Shown: positions 23,131-35,338, counted from the stretch's first letter. The stretch: 64,000 nucleotides of DNA from Trichopria drosophilae (GCA_030407085.1 CM059582.1:85219501-85283500); one strand, 5' to 3'. Notes: a model not told the origin generated them from the sequence alone. A program made the numbers and translations.

Positions 23131-23409
23131 GAGGGGCCGGATCGTAGAACCGTCCCTGTGGGATTTTAGTTGTCCCCTGGATTTCTCCGGCTATAACTCA
23201 GCCAATTTTTAACCTTTTCACGTGTAATTTTAACTGAATACTTCTTATAGTATTCTGAGAATAATAATGCAAACAAAAAAATATTTTAAAAAGATATAAC
23301 ATTGCTTTTTGCTTCTAATAAACAATGGTTTATAGATGGATACTTTCATTTGCTACGGGATCAATAATTCGATGACTAATATATACCTTAGACAACGGTT
23401 TCTTATATT

Positions 23410-24560
23410 TTCGGGGTCGCCGACTACGAATCTGATATCGAATTGTCAAAATTCAAAATGGCGGACGAAAGTTATGAAACCAATCGGATTCGTTTGAAAC
23501 GTTTTGCACGGGGGTTTTCGAGGTCGCCGATTACGAATCTGATATCGGATAGTCAAAATTCAAAATGGCGGATCCAATATGGCGGACGAAAGTTATGAAA
23601 CCAATCGGATTCTTTTGAAATATAATGCACGAGGGTTTTCGAGGTCGCCGATTACGAATCTGATATCAGAATGTCAAAATTCAAAATGGCGGATCCCATA
23701 TGGCGGACGAAAGTTATGAAACCAATCGGATTCGTTTGAAACGTATTGCACGGGGGTTTTCGAGGTCGCCGATTACGAATCTGATATCATAATGTCAAAA
23801 TTCAAAATGGCGGATCCCATATGGCGGACGAAAGTTATGAAACCAATCGGATTCTTTTGAAATATAATGCACGAGGGTTTTCGAGGTCGCCGATTACGAA
23901 TCTGATATCAGAATGTCAAAATTCAAAACTGCGGATCCAATATGGCGGACGAAAGTTATGAAACCAATCGGATTCTTGTGAAATACAATGCACGGGGGTT
24001 TTCGAGGTCGCCGATTACGAATCTGATATCACAATGTCAAAATTCAAAATGGCGGATCCCATATGGCGGACGAAAGTTATGAAACCAATCGGATTCGTTT
24101 GAAACGTATTGCACGGGGGTTTTCGAGGTCGCCGATTACGAATCCGATATCGGATAGTCAAAATTCAAAACTGCGGATCCAATATGGCGGACGAAAGTTA
24201 TGAAACCAATCGGATTCTTGTGAAATATAATGCACGGGGGTTTTCGAGGTCGCCGATTACGAATCTGATATCAGAATGTCGAAATTCAAAATGGCGGATC
24301 CAATATGGCGGACGAAAGTTATGAAACCAATCGGATATGTAATGCACAGGGGTTTTCGAGGTCGCCGATTACGAATCTGATATCAGAATGTCAAAATTTA
24401 AATTGGCGGATCCAATATGGCGGACGAAAGTTATGAAACCAACCAGATTCTTTTGAAACGTATTGCACGGGGGTTTTCGAGGTAGCCGATTACGAATCTG
24501 ATATCGGATTGTCAAAATTCAAAATGGCGGATACAACATGGCCGGCGGATTTTGTAAAAT
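23410..24560 (+). repeat. 121-bp subterminal tandem array (about 10 copies) in the foldback
   Basis: GGTCGCCGATTACGAATC recurs at 23522, 23643, 23764, 23885, 24006, 24127, 24248, 24360 and (variant) 24481, with a diverged first copy at 23414. Each unit has AAAATTCAAAATGGCGGATC and a second ATGGCGGACG. The right arm has only one copy, near 25810-25875, so the array grew on one side only. One unit is short (24248 to 24360). Confidence 0.95.
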
Positions 24561-25159
24561 CAGCTGATTGCTCTTGAAACTTATTACTAGGGTTTTTTGG
24601 GGTTGTTGATTACAAAAGAAAACTTCGAAAAACTATTATTAACAGTGGTAATAACTATTAAAACTGGTATTATTCAGCCAGTTCGCAAGACTGTCTGATT
24701 TTATGTTTGTTAAAAAAAGGCACGAAATAAGAAAGCCAGGTTAATAATATTATTACGTATATATTTTATAATTACAGTGAAATTTATAATAATTTGTACG
24801 TTCATATTTTACAATGACTACAATCATCAAATCATAACATTGAAGTTTCATTCACTGTCTGACGAAATCGGGCTGTCATTAGGTGTTTTTGCATTTTCCA
24901 AAACTTTAAAATATTCATTAAAGAATATTTTTCCTTCGGACGAAAGGAATTTCATCAGGCTTCTGAGCGTCCATTTTTGCTTTTGTTAGCCCAACTAATG
25001 GAGGGCTCTTTCTTTTAATATCTATGAGTTTTATTTTCGGCTTAAACATGACTTCAGAATAGAAACATCTTGTAAATACATCGAACTTATTAAAAACTCC
25101 CGGATTCCCTCATTCGCAATAGTTGAGAATGCACAAAATATTATTCATGATTTTGAGAA

Positions 25160-25489
25160 ATCCTTTAAAGGTATTTAACTATACCAAAGTGTGTAAAGAT
25201 AAACGAAGCTCGTGTTATTCATTATTTACCTACCGGTGAAGTAGAGTTCTTTAACAACTACAAGAATGAAAGTCCATCTAAAGTCATGTTTAAGCCGAAA
25301 AGAAAACTCATAGATATTAAAAGAAAGTGCCCTCCGTCAGTTGGGCTAACAAAAGCAAAAATGGACGATCACAGAAGCCTGATGAAATTCCTTTCGTCTG
25401 AAGGAAAAATATTCTTTAATGAATATTTTAAAGTTTTGGAAAATGCAAAAACACCTAATGATAGCCCGATTTCGTCAGACAGTGAATAA
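25160..25489 (+). pseudogene. Possible transposase C-terminal fragment inside the foldback
   Basis: A plus-strand frame runs through the unique centre into the right arm. It encodes GEVEFFNNYKNE, KLIDIKRKCPPSVGLTKAKM, then MKFLSSEGKIFFNEYF and an acidic end (NDSPISSDSE, stop at 25487). It has the look of a transposase C-terminal tail, a basic Lys-rich stretch followed by an acidic end, but I cannot name the family. The part from 25286 onward is repeated inverted at 24777-25050, so the arms captured this coding tail. No catalytic region is present. Confidence 0.3.
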
Positions 25490-26154
25490 AACTTCAATGT
25501 TATGATTTGATGATTGTAGTCATTGTAAAATATGAACGTACAAATTATTATAAATTTCACTGTAATTATAAAATATATACGTAATAATATTATTAACCTG
25601 GCTTTCTTATTTCGCTCCTTTTTTTAACAAAAATAAAATCAGACAAACTGACTAAAAAGTCTTGCAAACTGGCTGAAAAATACCAGTTTTAGTACTTATT
25701 ACCACTGTTAATGATAGTTTTTCGAAGTTTTCTTTTATAATCAACAACCCCAAAAAACCCTAGTAATAAGTTTCAAGAGCAATCCAGTTGATTTTATAAA
25801 ATCCGTCGGCCATGTTGTATCCGCCATTTTGAATTCTGACAATTCGATATCAGATTCGTAATCGGCGACCCCGGAAATATAAGAAACCGTTGTCTAAGGT
25901 ATATATTAGTAATCGAATTATTGATCCCGTAGCAAATGAAAGTATCCATCTATAAACCATTATTTATTAGAAGCAAAAAGCAATGTTATATCTTTTTAAA
26001 ATATGTTTTCGTTTGTATTATTATTCTCAGAATACTATATGAAGTATTCAGTTAAAATTACACGTGAAAAGGTTGAAAATTGGCTCAGTTATAGCCGGAG
26101 AAATCCAGGGGCCAACTAAAATCCCACAGAGCCGGTTCTACGATCCGGCTCCTC

Positions 26155-26361
26155 ATTTATCGCGAATGTTCTCATCCCCTTGGCTATTTTTGCCGAGTTT
26201 GCGGTTATCAGGGACGCACGAGCAACGATTTCCCCGTCCACGCGCGGAAACGTTCGGGAAACTATTAATGGGAGGGACAGAGTCCCCAAGGCCCCCCCCC
26301 CCATACTAGTTTCAAAAACCCTAATACCCCAGACTCCCGAGGGAAGTCGACTCCTTCCCCC
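26155..26361 (+). pseudogene. gag: Gypsy gag, 3' end (second zinc knuckle)
   Basis: It continues gag after the foldback. It completes the first CCHC knuckle and has a second, degenerate knuckle beginning CRVCGYQG (about 26197). A C-run at 26287-26300 breaks the frame. Protease follows at 26362 onward. Confidence 0.7.
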
Positions 26362-28525
26362 GTGATGCCCCAATCCACGAAGTCTCACCGGTTCCCCCGG
26401 TCACCCCCTCATGGGTCCCCTTCCGAACCCTTCGCGTCCGTAGAGTCAGTTCCCCCTTCCGCGTCCCTGTTGGACGCTGATCCGCGTCCATTCATAACTT
26501 TGGCGTTGCTTGGGACCCAGATACGAGCCCTAGTAGATACGGGCGATTCGAAGTCGTATCTGGGGCTTACCTATAAAAGACTCGTGGCCCCCTTCTTAAA
26601 AAAGACAAGCGAGCAAGTCCGAGTCGCGGACGGATCATTAGTCTCCCTTACTGGCTTAGTAACCCTCTGAATCACCCTTGACGAACAAATAAAGAACTTG
26701 GAGATCCGAGTCGCGTCCCTCGATTACGCATGCGTACTTGGCATGGACTTTTTGCGTCTATTTGGAGTAAAACTAGACACGGAAAACGGAACGTGGACTA
26801 GTGGTAGCGGGAAAACCAGAGCATTGGAAGAAAAAGAGGTTTCGGCCAATGCACATGCCTCGTACGATTGCGTAGAATTGATCGCCCCATCCCAAGAAGC
26901 TCACCCCCTTTTAAAACGGCTTCTAAATCGTTTATACCCCCCTGGACGCACCCCCTCCCTAGCTGTAACCCACCTGACGGAGCACCGAATAGGCGTCCAA
27001 CACCAGCCCCCAATTCTTCAAAAATCACGACTCCTGTCCCCTTACATGCTCAAGGTCGCACAGGACGCCCTCGATGAGATGGCCCGAGAGGGTGTCATCG
27101 AACGAGCTGAAAGTCCGTGGTTGAGCAACCCGGTGATAGTAAAAAAGTACAACGGTACGTTCCGCTTTTGCGTGGATTTCCGGGACGTCAATAAAATCAC
27201 CCGTAAGGACGCCTACCCCCTTCCCTCCATGGATAGAATACTGGCTGGGCTGAGTCGCGCTCGGTGTATCACCACGCTAGACCTCAGCCAGGCCTATTTT
27301 CAGGTTCCCGTTGCGCCCCAGAGTCGACCCATCACGGCCTTCGCAGTCCCAGGCCGTGGACTCTTCCAATTGAAGCGTATGCCCTTTGCCTCACCAACGC
27401 CCCCGCCACCTTCCAACGGCTAGTGGATCGCCTCATTGATTCTGCGTGGGAACCCCACGTCTTTGCGTATCTAGATGATATCTTCATCGCTACGGACAAT
27501 GAGGAGGATCACTTCCGTTACCTAGAGGTCGTATTAACCTCCCTCAAACGCGCTGGTTTGGAGTTAAATCTAGAGAAAAGCGAATTCTTCCGGGAAGAGG
27601 TTTCGTGCTCAATAAAGAGGGCTTAAAAACTGACCCGGAGAAGACAATTTGGAATTCCCCCCACCTACCAACGTCAAGCAGCTCCGCCGCTTTTTGGGAA
27701 TGGTGGGATGGTACTCCCGATTCCTCCCAAATTTCTCCCATGATCGCGTTCCTCTGTCACAGCTTTTGACCAAAGGTACCCCTTGGACCAGGGGGGAGGA
27801 GCAACAGAACGCGTTTGAAGCGCTACGTGACTCACTCACCCACACCCCCGTACTCAAACGCCCCGATTTTGGAATTGAATTCACGATCCAGACAGACGCG
27901 AGCGATTTCGCCCTCGGTGCCGTGATCACCCAGGAGGTCAATGGAGAGGAGCACCAGATTAGCTTCGCTAGTCGCATCCTCACCAAAGCCGAACGGAAGT
28001 ACACGGTCACCGAGAAGGAACGCCTCGGCGTCCTCTGGGCGGTGAAAAAGTATCGTCCGTATATAGAGGGAACGCACTTCAAGGTCATCACAGACCATCA
28101 TAGCCTGAAGTGGCTCAGGCATTTGCGTGACCCCTTTGGTCGACTAGCCCGATGGGCATTAGCCATGCAGGCGTGCGACATGGAGATAACGCATCGCGCA
28201 GGTGCCCTCAATGTCGTGCCCGACGCCTTATCCCGCATGTATGAAAATGTGGAAGAAGCCCTCGGTGCCATTGGAGATGAGGAAGATCCCTGGTATACCC
28301 AAAAAATGTCGAATATTAGAGAATTCCCCTTCAAATACCCCAACTGGCGGATAGAAGATGGTAGAATCTACTACCATCGCCCGCACCCCGTCATTGAGTC
28401 AGCTGTGACTGATCAGGACGCCTGGAAGCTGGTTATACCCGCCCCATCGCGTTCTCGTGCCATGAGCGATGCCCATGATTGCCCCAATCCGGTCACCTTG
28501 GCGTGGACAAAACTTACCACCGCCT
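26362..28525 (+). pseudogene. pol: Gypsy pol: protease, reverse transcriptase, RNase H, start of integrase
   Basis: The protease has ALVDTGDSKSYL (about 26530-26565) and later CVLGMDFL (about 26728). A TGA at 26668 interrupts it. RT runs from about 26990 to 27640: a SPWLSNPVIVKK block, RFCVDFRDVNKIT, LDLSQAYFQVPV with its catalytic Asp, and after a frameshift near 27392 the catalytic FAYLDDIFIAT (27463-27495). A second shift lies near 27603. The RNase H region has QTDASDFALGAV (about 27889), KERLGVLWAVKK and ITDHHSLKWLRHL, all key acidic residues present. The linker leads to the first His of the integrase zinc finger (SGHLGV, about 28490), in a shifted frame. The LINE interrupts at 28526. RT and RNase H would make the cDNA. 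Confidence 0.9.
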
Positions 28526-29206
28526 CTCTCCCTAGCTGTCTCAGGACCTTGTCGTTGGTGCGGGAGCTTGTGGGCCGCCGCTCGCCTCTCGATAAATCTA
28601 CCAGTGGGGGCCTCCAGTCCAGTATCGGGTTCCCCGAGGATTATGACCCCGGCACGGGGTCCGACCTCAGAGGTCCGAAGGTGATCCTGGGTACTATGAC
28701 ACGGTCTCACGTGTCCGATCCTAGGCGTCACAGGAGTGGAGGCATCCCCACAGGTCCTTCCAAGGGCTGTGACATCGGAAGGGTGTCCGAGCTTGGAGGA
28801 TCACCTAGGCAACCTGGGGACTACGACACTTACAAGTGGCCGATCTCAGGTTGCGAACCCAGTGTACCCATCCGGCGCGGCTCTGACCGCCCGGCGGGCA
28901 CATTCCAGCTGGGTCGGTAGGTGGGGGTTAACCCCGCATCGGGGGGTAGAGGGGCGGGTCCAACTCAGAAGAGACAGCCCCAAAGTCGGAAGGTGTGTAG
29001 GACACCGTGCCGGAAACCGACAAACTGTCGGGGATGGCGACTTGTCATTTGGGCCATGACCCGAATGTCTTGGCAACGGGGGATATGAAGGTATCGTAAA
29101 ACGGTCCCTTGGGGCACCAGGCGCCACCCCTCGTATTAAGCCTCACCTCGGCATGCGGGGCTCTGTCGGGGGGAAGACTACTTCCCTAGCTATTCGTGGG
29201 AATCAA
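28526..29206 (+). other. LINE 5' leader
   Basis: GC-rich and non-coding as far as I can see. The Gypsy frame runs on by chance to 28920. It would hold the internal promoter, but no motif is recognised. Confidence 0.55.
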
Positions 29207-30204
29207 ATGGATGACACCACTAAAAACCCAAACAAAAAACCGACGGACGGCTCGGGGACCATGGAGGTCGAAATGGACGCTTCGGCGGCCGGGACGCCCC
29301 TTGGAAACCAGGCTGAACGTCCAACCGTCGGTGCTCTCCCAGCGGCTGCGCCCTCGCAAGAGGGTGTGTCGGCCCAGGAGTCGCCGACGGCCATAACCAG
29401 GAAAAGACTCTGCGGAGCCGGAAAAAAAGTGGCTCCGCAAAGAAAGAGAGCGCCTAGAGGCCGCCAGTGGTGGCCCGGGTGCTAACACCAACACCGGGAC
29501 GAAAGAAAGTCCGAAGAGGGGGAGGCATCCACAGGAGACTCCCCCGTCGGGGCAGAAACCGTCCAAATAAGTAGGGGGGGAGGGGAGGGGCGAACCAAGC
29601 GGCCTTAGACAGGGCCGGGGGTTCGGGTCTCACTGCCGCACAGCGGGCGAACCCCCTTACTCTCGTCGTGGTGAATGAGGATTACCCCGATGCCGAGCTG
29701 ACAAAGGAGCATCTCGACACCTTCTGCCGGGTCTTCTCGAGGCGTGCTGAAGAGCTGCCAGAGGAGCAATGGCCGAAGATCGAGGCCTCCTTTTGCAAGG
29801 CTGGGGCCATCACTTTCATCCCGGCGAACCAGGCAACCAGGGACGTGGCTGAACTTACGACCAAGGGGGGCCCCTGGAAGGGTCCAAAGATCAGGACCGG
29901 GGGGGTTGAACTCCTCCAAAAGATGCTGAAGGCCTGGATCCCAGATGAACCAGAGGATCCGGTGGTAATACTTCGGCGTCTGGGTGGGTACAACCCCTCG
30001 TTGAAGACGTCGTGCTGGAGGGTTATCCGTCAGCCGGCGCCTTCAGCCAAGGCTCCAGCATCTGGGCAGCAAGGCGGCACAAAAATGCTGCTGGTTGTCC
30101 AGATTCCGGAAGCCCAAGCAAGGGCGCTCGCGGCCCTTGATAATCGGCCTTACTACCGGTGTACCCGAGTGACATTCAAGGTCACCGGAGGCACCGGCCA
30201 GTAA
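29207..30204 (+). pseudogene. LINE ORF1 with DUF4780-like domain, frameshifted
   Basis: The ATG at 29207 starts a Lys/Pro/Thr/Ala-rich N-terminal region of about 80 residues. A shift near 29425 leads to a basic WLRKERERLEA helix and a second stop near 29570. The C-terminal 179 codons (29668-30204) look like the DUF4780 domain of insect LINE ORF1 proteins, with TKEHLDTFCRVFSRRAEEL, a central WKGPKIRTGG strand and a final CTRVTFKV strand. ORF1 would bind element RNA. The stop at 30202 is 9 bases before the ORF2 start. At least two breaks make it non-functional. Confidence 0.7.
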
Positions 30205-30213
30205 GGACCGAAA

Positions 30214-33200
30214 ATGGTAAAAGAAGAGGCGCGACGTCTCACAATGGCGTCCGGTCAACTTCGGTTTACCCAGATTAACTTGCACCACAGCAAGGGCGCC
30301 TCTGCTTGTTTACAGAGGAGCATGGCTGTGGTGCACACAGGCATAGCGCTAATCCAAGAACCTTGGATTGTCAAAAATGCCATTAGGGGGCTGGGAGCCT
30401 CCCACTGTTTTAGCAAAACAGGGGCGGTCAAACCCAGGGCCTGTATTCTCACTAAGGGAATCAACGCAGTTCCACTGATGGACCTGAGTAATGAAGACCT
30501 AATGGTGATAACAATCAACACAAATGAGTTGGGGAAAATAGCAGTGGCCTCAGCTTACTTCCCATATGATGGGCCTGATAATCCCCCAAGGGAGGTAAGG
30601 AAACTGGTGGATCATTGCAGGCAGATGGGGCTCCCCCTACTGATAGGCTGTGACGCGAATTCACACCATCAGATATGGGACAGTACCGACATTAACGAAG
30701 GAGGACAGGCGCTGCTGGAATATCTGGTCACCACCGACCTGGATATCCGCAACACCGGCAGCACCCCAACCTTTCGCAACGCTATCAGAGCTGAAGTCCT
30801 GGACCTCACACTCTGTAACAGTAGCCTCCTCCACAGGATTAAAGATTGGAGGGTTAAAGATGATCCGTCACTGTCGGATCACATGACGATAGCATTTCAC
30901 CTGGCGGCTAATGTAGGCGCCAATATGAAATTTATTAGAAACCCCAGGGGTACAGACTGGGAGGGTTTCAAAACAGACCTCGGTGTAGCCCTCGAGGATG
31001 TGCCAAGGACTAGGATCAACAACTCTCTGGCACTAGAGGAAGCAGCCAAGGCATTAAATATGCCTTCGAGCGAAACTGCCGGAAAACTCCTGTCAGGGAC
31101 AGGAGGCTGACCTGGTGGAATCGCAGCCTGGAGGCTAAGAAGGTTAACACTAAAAAGCTTTTCAGGTTAGCCAGGAAGAGGAATTATCCTCAAGCCTGGG
31201 ACAGCTATACTATAGCAAGAGATGACTTCAGAGATGCAGTCAAGAAAGCCAAGAAGGACAGCTGGGAATCCTTCTGCTCGGAGGCCGAGAAGGGACCTCC
31301 GGCAGCCAGGCTTGGAAAGGTTCTGGCGAAGGACCCGGCTGCAATCATGGGAATACTAAAACTGCCAGATGGCACCAGTACGACGACGGACGCGGAGACA
31401 CTGGACTGCCTAATCCTAGCCCACTTCCTGGGCTTTTATAGGTCTGGGAGTGGGAAGGGGGGAGACGAAGACCTGAACCGAGCCGGGAACGGCTCGGGAG
31501 GTGGGATGTCCAAGTCCCGCAGAGAACTTGGACGCCGAATCGATCGGGAGATCGTCACCCCCGTGAGGATAAGGTGGGCCGTACACTCCTTTAGTCCGTA
31601 TAAGTCACCGGGGCCAGATGGAATCTATCCAGCTCTTCTTCAAAGAGCTGGCGATATGATCTTAGGACCACTTATGAGACTACCTACAGCTAGTCTCATC
31701 CTGGGCCATGTTCCTAGTGCATGGCAGGGTGTTAAGTTGGTTTTCCTACCTAAAGCAGGGAGATGCGGTTATGAATCGCCCAAGGACTTCAGACCAATCA
31801 GTCTAACGTCATTTATACTAAAGTTAGTAGAAAGACTCGTGGATAGGTACATGAGGGAGACGGTCCTAGCACGATGCCCACTGCACGGGAGCCATCATAC
31901 CTACAGAACTGGTCTCTTCACTGAGACGGCACTGCATCAGGCTGTCTCGCTGATTGAGACCCAGCTGGAGAACAGGGGATTCGCAGTGGGCGCTCTGCTG
32001 TACATTGAGGGGGCCTTCAATCACACCGCGCGAGGAGTGATAAGGAGAGCCCTCAAGACGCACAACACACCGGAACCAATCGTGGACTGGGTGGACCACA
32101 TGCTGGCGAATCGTAGTCTGCGAGCGGAGAAAGGTGATACGAAAATCCGGGGCTATATTGACTCCGGATGTCCACAAGGGGGGGTTCTTTCGCCACTGTT
32201 ATGGAATGTAGTGATGAATGAGCTCCTGGTTGGAATCACGGAGCTTGGACTACACGTCACGGGATATGCGGACGACGCTCTGATAATTGCCAGCGGGCCG
32301 TTCTTGAGCCCGCTGACAAGTTTAATGCAGCGCGCGCTTACATTTGTGGAGCACTGGTGTCAGGAAACGGGGCTCTCTATAAACCCCAGGAAAATAGAGG
32401 TGCTGGTGTTCAGCAGAAACTACAAATAGGACCGTGTCTGTCCGCTCACTCTGTCTGGACACAGACTACAGTACGCGGAAACAGCCAAATACCTCGGAGT
32501 GACTCTAGATAGCAAGCTTAGCTGGGAGAAACATCTGAAAGACAGATGTGCCGGAGTCACAGCTTCTCTATGCCTAATGAGACGAACCATAGGCAGCAGC
32601 TGGGGCCTCAAGCCGGCCACTATGCTATGGATATACGAGGCTATACTGAAGCCAAGGTTAACCTATGCTTCACTGGCCTGGTGGAACAGGTCGACTATGG
32701 GTACGGCTGTCAAGGACCTAGAGAAAGTGAGAGGGCTCATACTTAGGAGTATCACGGGCGCTGCGAGGTCAACCCCCACGGCGGCGCTAGGTGTTCTCCT
32801 GGATATAGAGCCCTTTCACATAACTTTGAAAGCCGAGGCCGCAGAGGCCTGGCGCAGGATCAAAGCAAAGAGTGGGTACAGGAGCTCTGTGAAAAGAACA
32901 GGACCACTGGATGCCTACTTTCGGGGTAGCGTCTTAGACGAGATCGCAGATCATACGTCACCACGCTATCTTTTTGACAAAAAATACAAAATCAGTCTCC
33001 TGACCAGAGAAGACTGGGAAAGCAACCATGCGACACTACTCAACGGCAACAACTGGTTCACAGATGGGTCAGTTGGGGCGCGGGGGAGTGGAGCTGGGGT
33101 ATACAGAGGAAGAGGTGGAAAAGGGTCCACATACCCCTTGGGAGCCTACACCACTGTTTTGCAAGCAGAATTAATGGCTATCATTCAGTGTTCATATAGA

Positions 33201-33881
33201 GCGCTGAATGAGGATAACGGTAATAATACCACCATTTTTTCTGATAGCAGGGGAGCCTTACAGGCCCTCAACAACTTTAGCACAAGGTCAGGACTAGTCT
33301 GGGACTGCTACCAGTCCCTGAATAGACTAGCTGCGAAAACCCGCGTCACGCTGCGCTGGATTCCAAGCCACTGTGGATTCAAAGGCAACATGATGGCGGA
33401 TAAGCTAGCCAAACCGGCAGCAAAAAAGAATTTTATTGGCCCCGCACCCGTGGTGGGCGTGTGCAAAAACCTCGCTCGGGAAGCATTCCGGACGAAGGTT
33501 GAGCTCGAACACCAAAGGATATGGGGTTCCACACCGGGATGCAGGGAAGCTAAACTTTTTATTGGCGTCAGCTGGCCCTGCAGATGGAAACCGGTATTCC
33601 TGAATGCCAAAAGATCGGTGGCCAAAGATCTCGTGGCAATGATCACTGGGCACGGGGATCTCCGGGGACATCTCCACAAAATAGGACTGTCAGACTCGAC
33701 GGCCTGCAGGTACTGTGGAGAGGCGGTCGAAACCGCCGAACACATTCTTTGCGAATGCCATGCCACCACTAGACATAGAGTGGAAGGGATTGGCAAACCT
33801 GCACTGACAAGGCAGGATATCACCTCCATGGAGGCTGCGACCATGGCCGCGGTCTGGATGGCTATGCGCCGTGCCATATAG
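30214..33881 (+). pseudogene. LINE ORF2: AP endonuclease, RT, RNase H, CCHC; broken
   Basis: The endonuclease (30214-30900) has QINLHHSKGA, IQEPW, GCDANSHH, LDLTL and SLSDH, its active residues intact. A frameshift near 31056 separates it from RT. RT (about 31570-32430) has FRPISLTSFILKLVERL and the catalytic GYADDAL (32264-32284), but the first catalytic Asp is Tyr (LLYIEGAF, codon TAC at 32001). An in-frame TAG stands at 32427. In the same frame, 32430-33881 has the thumb (YLGVTLD), RNase H with FTDGS, AELMA, FSDSRGA and MADKLA (all four acidic residues) and a C-terminal CRYCGE...HILCEC zinc motif. It would nick the target and copy the RNA there. The three defects make it inactive. Confidence 0.85.
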
Positions 33882-33974
33882 AAGGAGGTCATAGGAGGAG
33901 TGCAAAGGGACTACCCAAGCACTCAGGTTTTCGGTCTGTGTGACCAAACCAACTCAAACTTTAAATTATTATTA
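33882..33974 (+). other. LINE 3' UTR and (ATT)n tail
   Basis: A short 3' UTR of about 80 bases ending AAATTATTATTA before the right target duplication. There is no poly-A; the tail is a short trinucleotide repeat, as in I-like LINEs. Confidence 0.75.
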
Positions 33975-35338
33975 TTACCACCGCCTAATTCAGGATTTTT
34001 ATTGGCCCGGAATATTTCAGGATGTCTCGCGTTACGTATCCCGATGCACTTTGTGTCAGAAAGTTAAAGCTTCCCAACAAGCCCCCCCTGGTCTAATGAC
34101 GGTGAGAACGACCGAAGGCCTATGGATGACGGTTAGCTTCGACATCATGGGGCCGTTTCCCCCAAGCAAGAAGCAAAATCAATTTGTAGTCGTATTTCAG
34201 GATATGTTTACGAAATATATCGAGGTGAAACCCCTTCGCTCAGCTACTGGTCCCGCGATTATGGATGCTTTAGATAGCCTAGTAATAAACCGATGGGGTT
34301 GCCCGAAATATTTTCTGACGGACAACGCAAAACAATACGCTAACAAGCACATATCGTCACACCTCGCGGAATTAGGTATCACCCCCACCCCTATCCCGCC
34401 GTACCATGCACAGGCCAACCCGGTCGAGAGAGTCAATCGAACTCTTAAAACGATGATGAGTGCGTTCGTATCGCATGACCATCGTGACTGGGACGTGCAT
34501 CTCCCCGAATTAGCATTTGCCATGAACACGGCTGTTCAATCCTCCACACAGATGACCCCCGCGTTCCTGAATTATGGTCGTAACCCGGTCCTCGTGAGAA
34601 ACCTTCGGAAGGATATTCCCCCTTCCCCCCTTGTCCCTTCCCACCAATCCTGAGTTTTGGTGCGACCGCATGAAGCGATTACCCCTCATTCATGAATGGG
34701 TACATCGCAACCTGGAGCGGGCCGCGACACGCCAGGCTCAGTACTACAACCGCACCCGTCGTGAAGTCGAATACAGAGTCGGCGACCTTGTCATGCGCCG
34801 CGTGCGTTTTCTCTCCTCTAGTGCTCAGAAATTCGCCGCGAAGCTCGCGCCAAAGTTCAGCGGTCCCCACCGAATTCTTCGAATTATCTCCCCAGTAGTC
34901 TACGAACTGGATGACCCAGACAGCCGTAGACACCCAAGAGCCCATATCAAAGACTTAAAAGCCTACCACGCTCCGCATGATGTGTCCCCTCCAGAAAGCT
35001 CCAAAAACGTAACGGACCCTGTAGATCTCGAACCCGTGCGACGCGACAGTGAACCCCCGTACCCAACAGCCCCTACACCCCCCACAGAGCCCCCAGTGCC
35101 CCAAGAGGGTGTCGCCCCACGTCGCCGTGGTCGACCCCAAAAATACCTACGCAATAACCCCCACCACCTCCGACGGAGAAGTTGGAGACCCGAAACGGCT
35201 AGGGAATCTCAAAAGGAAGACCTACCCGAAGTACCAAATCGTCGTGGACGCCCACGAAAACCTCCGGGACCGCAAGTAAAAATCGCCCCGGGACCAATGG
35301 TTGAGCGGCGACCGGGCCTAAGGCCACGCCGAAATTGA
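33975..35338 (+). pseudogene. pol: Gypsy integrase with AT-hook-like C-terminal tail
   Basis: It resumes pol after the LINE. HRLIQDFYWP and CTLCQKVKA complete the HHCC zinc finger. The catalytic core has SFDIMGPF (Asp, about 34137), LTDNAKQY (Asp, about 34315; the usual Gly after Asn is Ala) and NPVERVNRT (Glu, about 34420), so the D,D,E triad is present. A frameshift near 34635 links to the C-terminal region (34640-35338) with VGDLVMRR and a GPY/F-like KFSGPHRI..YELDD module. The tail, after 34980, is Pro-rich and has two AT-hook-like motifs, RRRGRPQK (about 35118) and RRGRPRKPPG (about 35239). Stop at 35336. It would join the cDNA to chromosomal DNA. Confidence 0.88.

Larger units (their letters stand above)
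23131..26154. mobile_element. 3.0 kb foldback DNA element, ATTT target duplication
   Basis: Outer ends GAGGGGCCGGATCGTAG (23131) and CTACGATCCGGCTCCTC (to 26154) are inverted. The whole right arm (25286-26154) is an inverted copy of left-side sequence, split there by a 121-bp tandem array into 23131-23460 and about 24540-25050. ATTT flanks both sides (23127-23130, 26155-26158). Removing the element and one ATTT re-forms the gag zinc-knuckle spacing in frame, which fixes the boundaries. The 235-bp centre (25051-25285) is unique. Confidence 0.9.
28526..33974 (+). mobile_element. I/LOA-type non-LTR retrotransposon (LINE), near full length
   Basis: It is flanked by the 12-bp duplication TTACCACCGCCT (28514-28525 and 33975-33986). 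It runs a 5' leader of about 0.7 kb, ORF1, ORF2 with endonuclease, RT, RNase H and a C-terminal CCHC, a short 3' UTR and an (ATT)n tail before the right duplication. The RNase H and the short A/T repeat tail point to the I/LOA group. It sits in the same orientation as the Gypsy host and precisely splits the integrase zinc finger. Confidence 0.9.
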
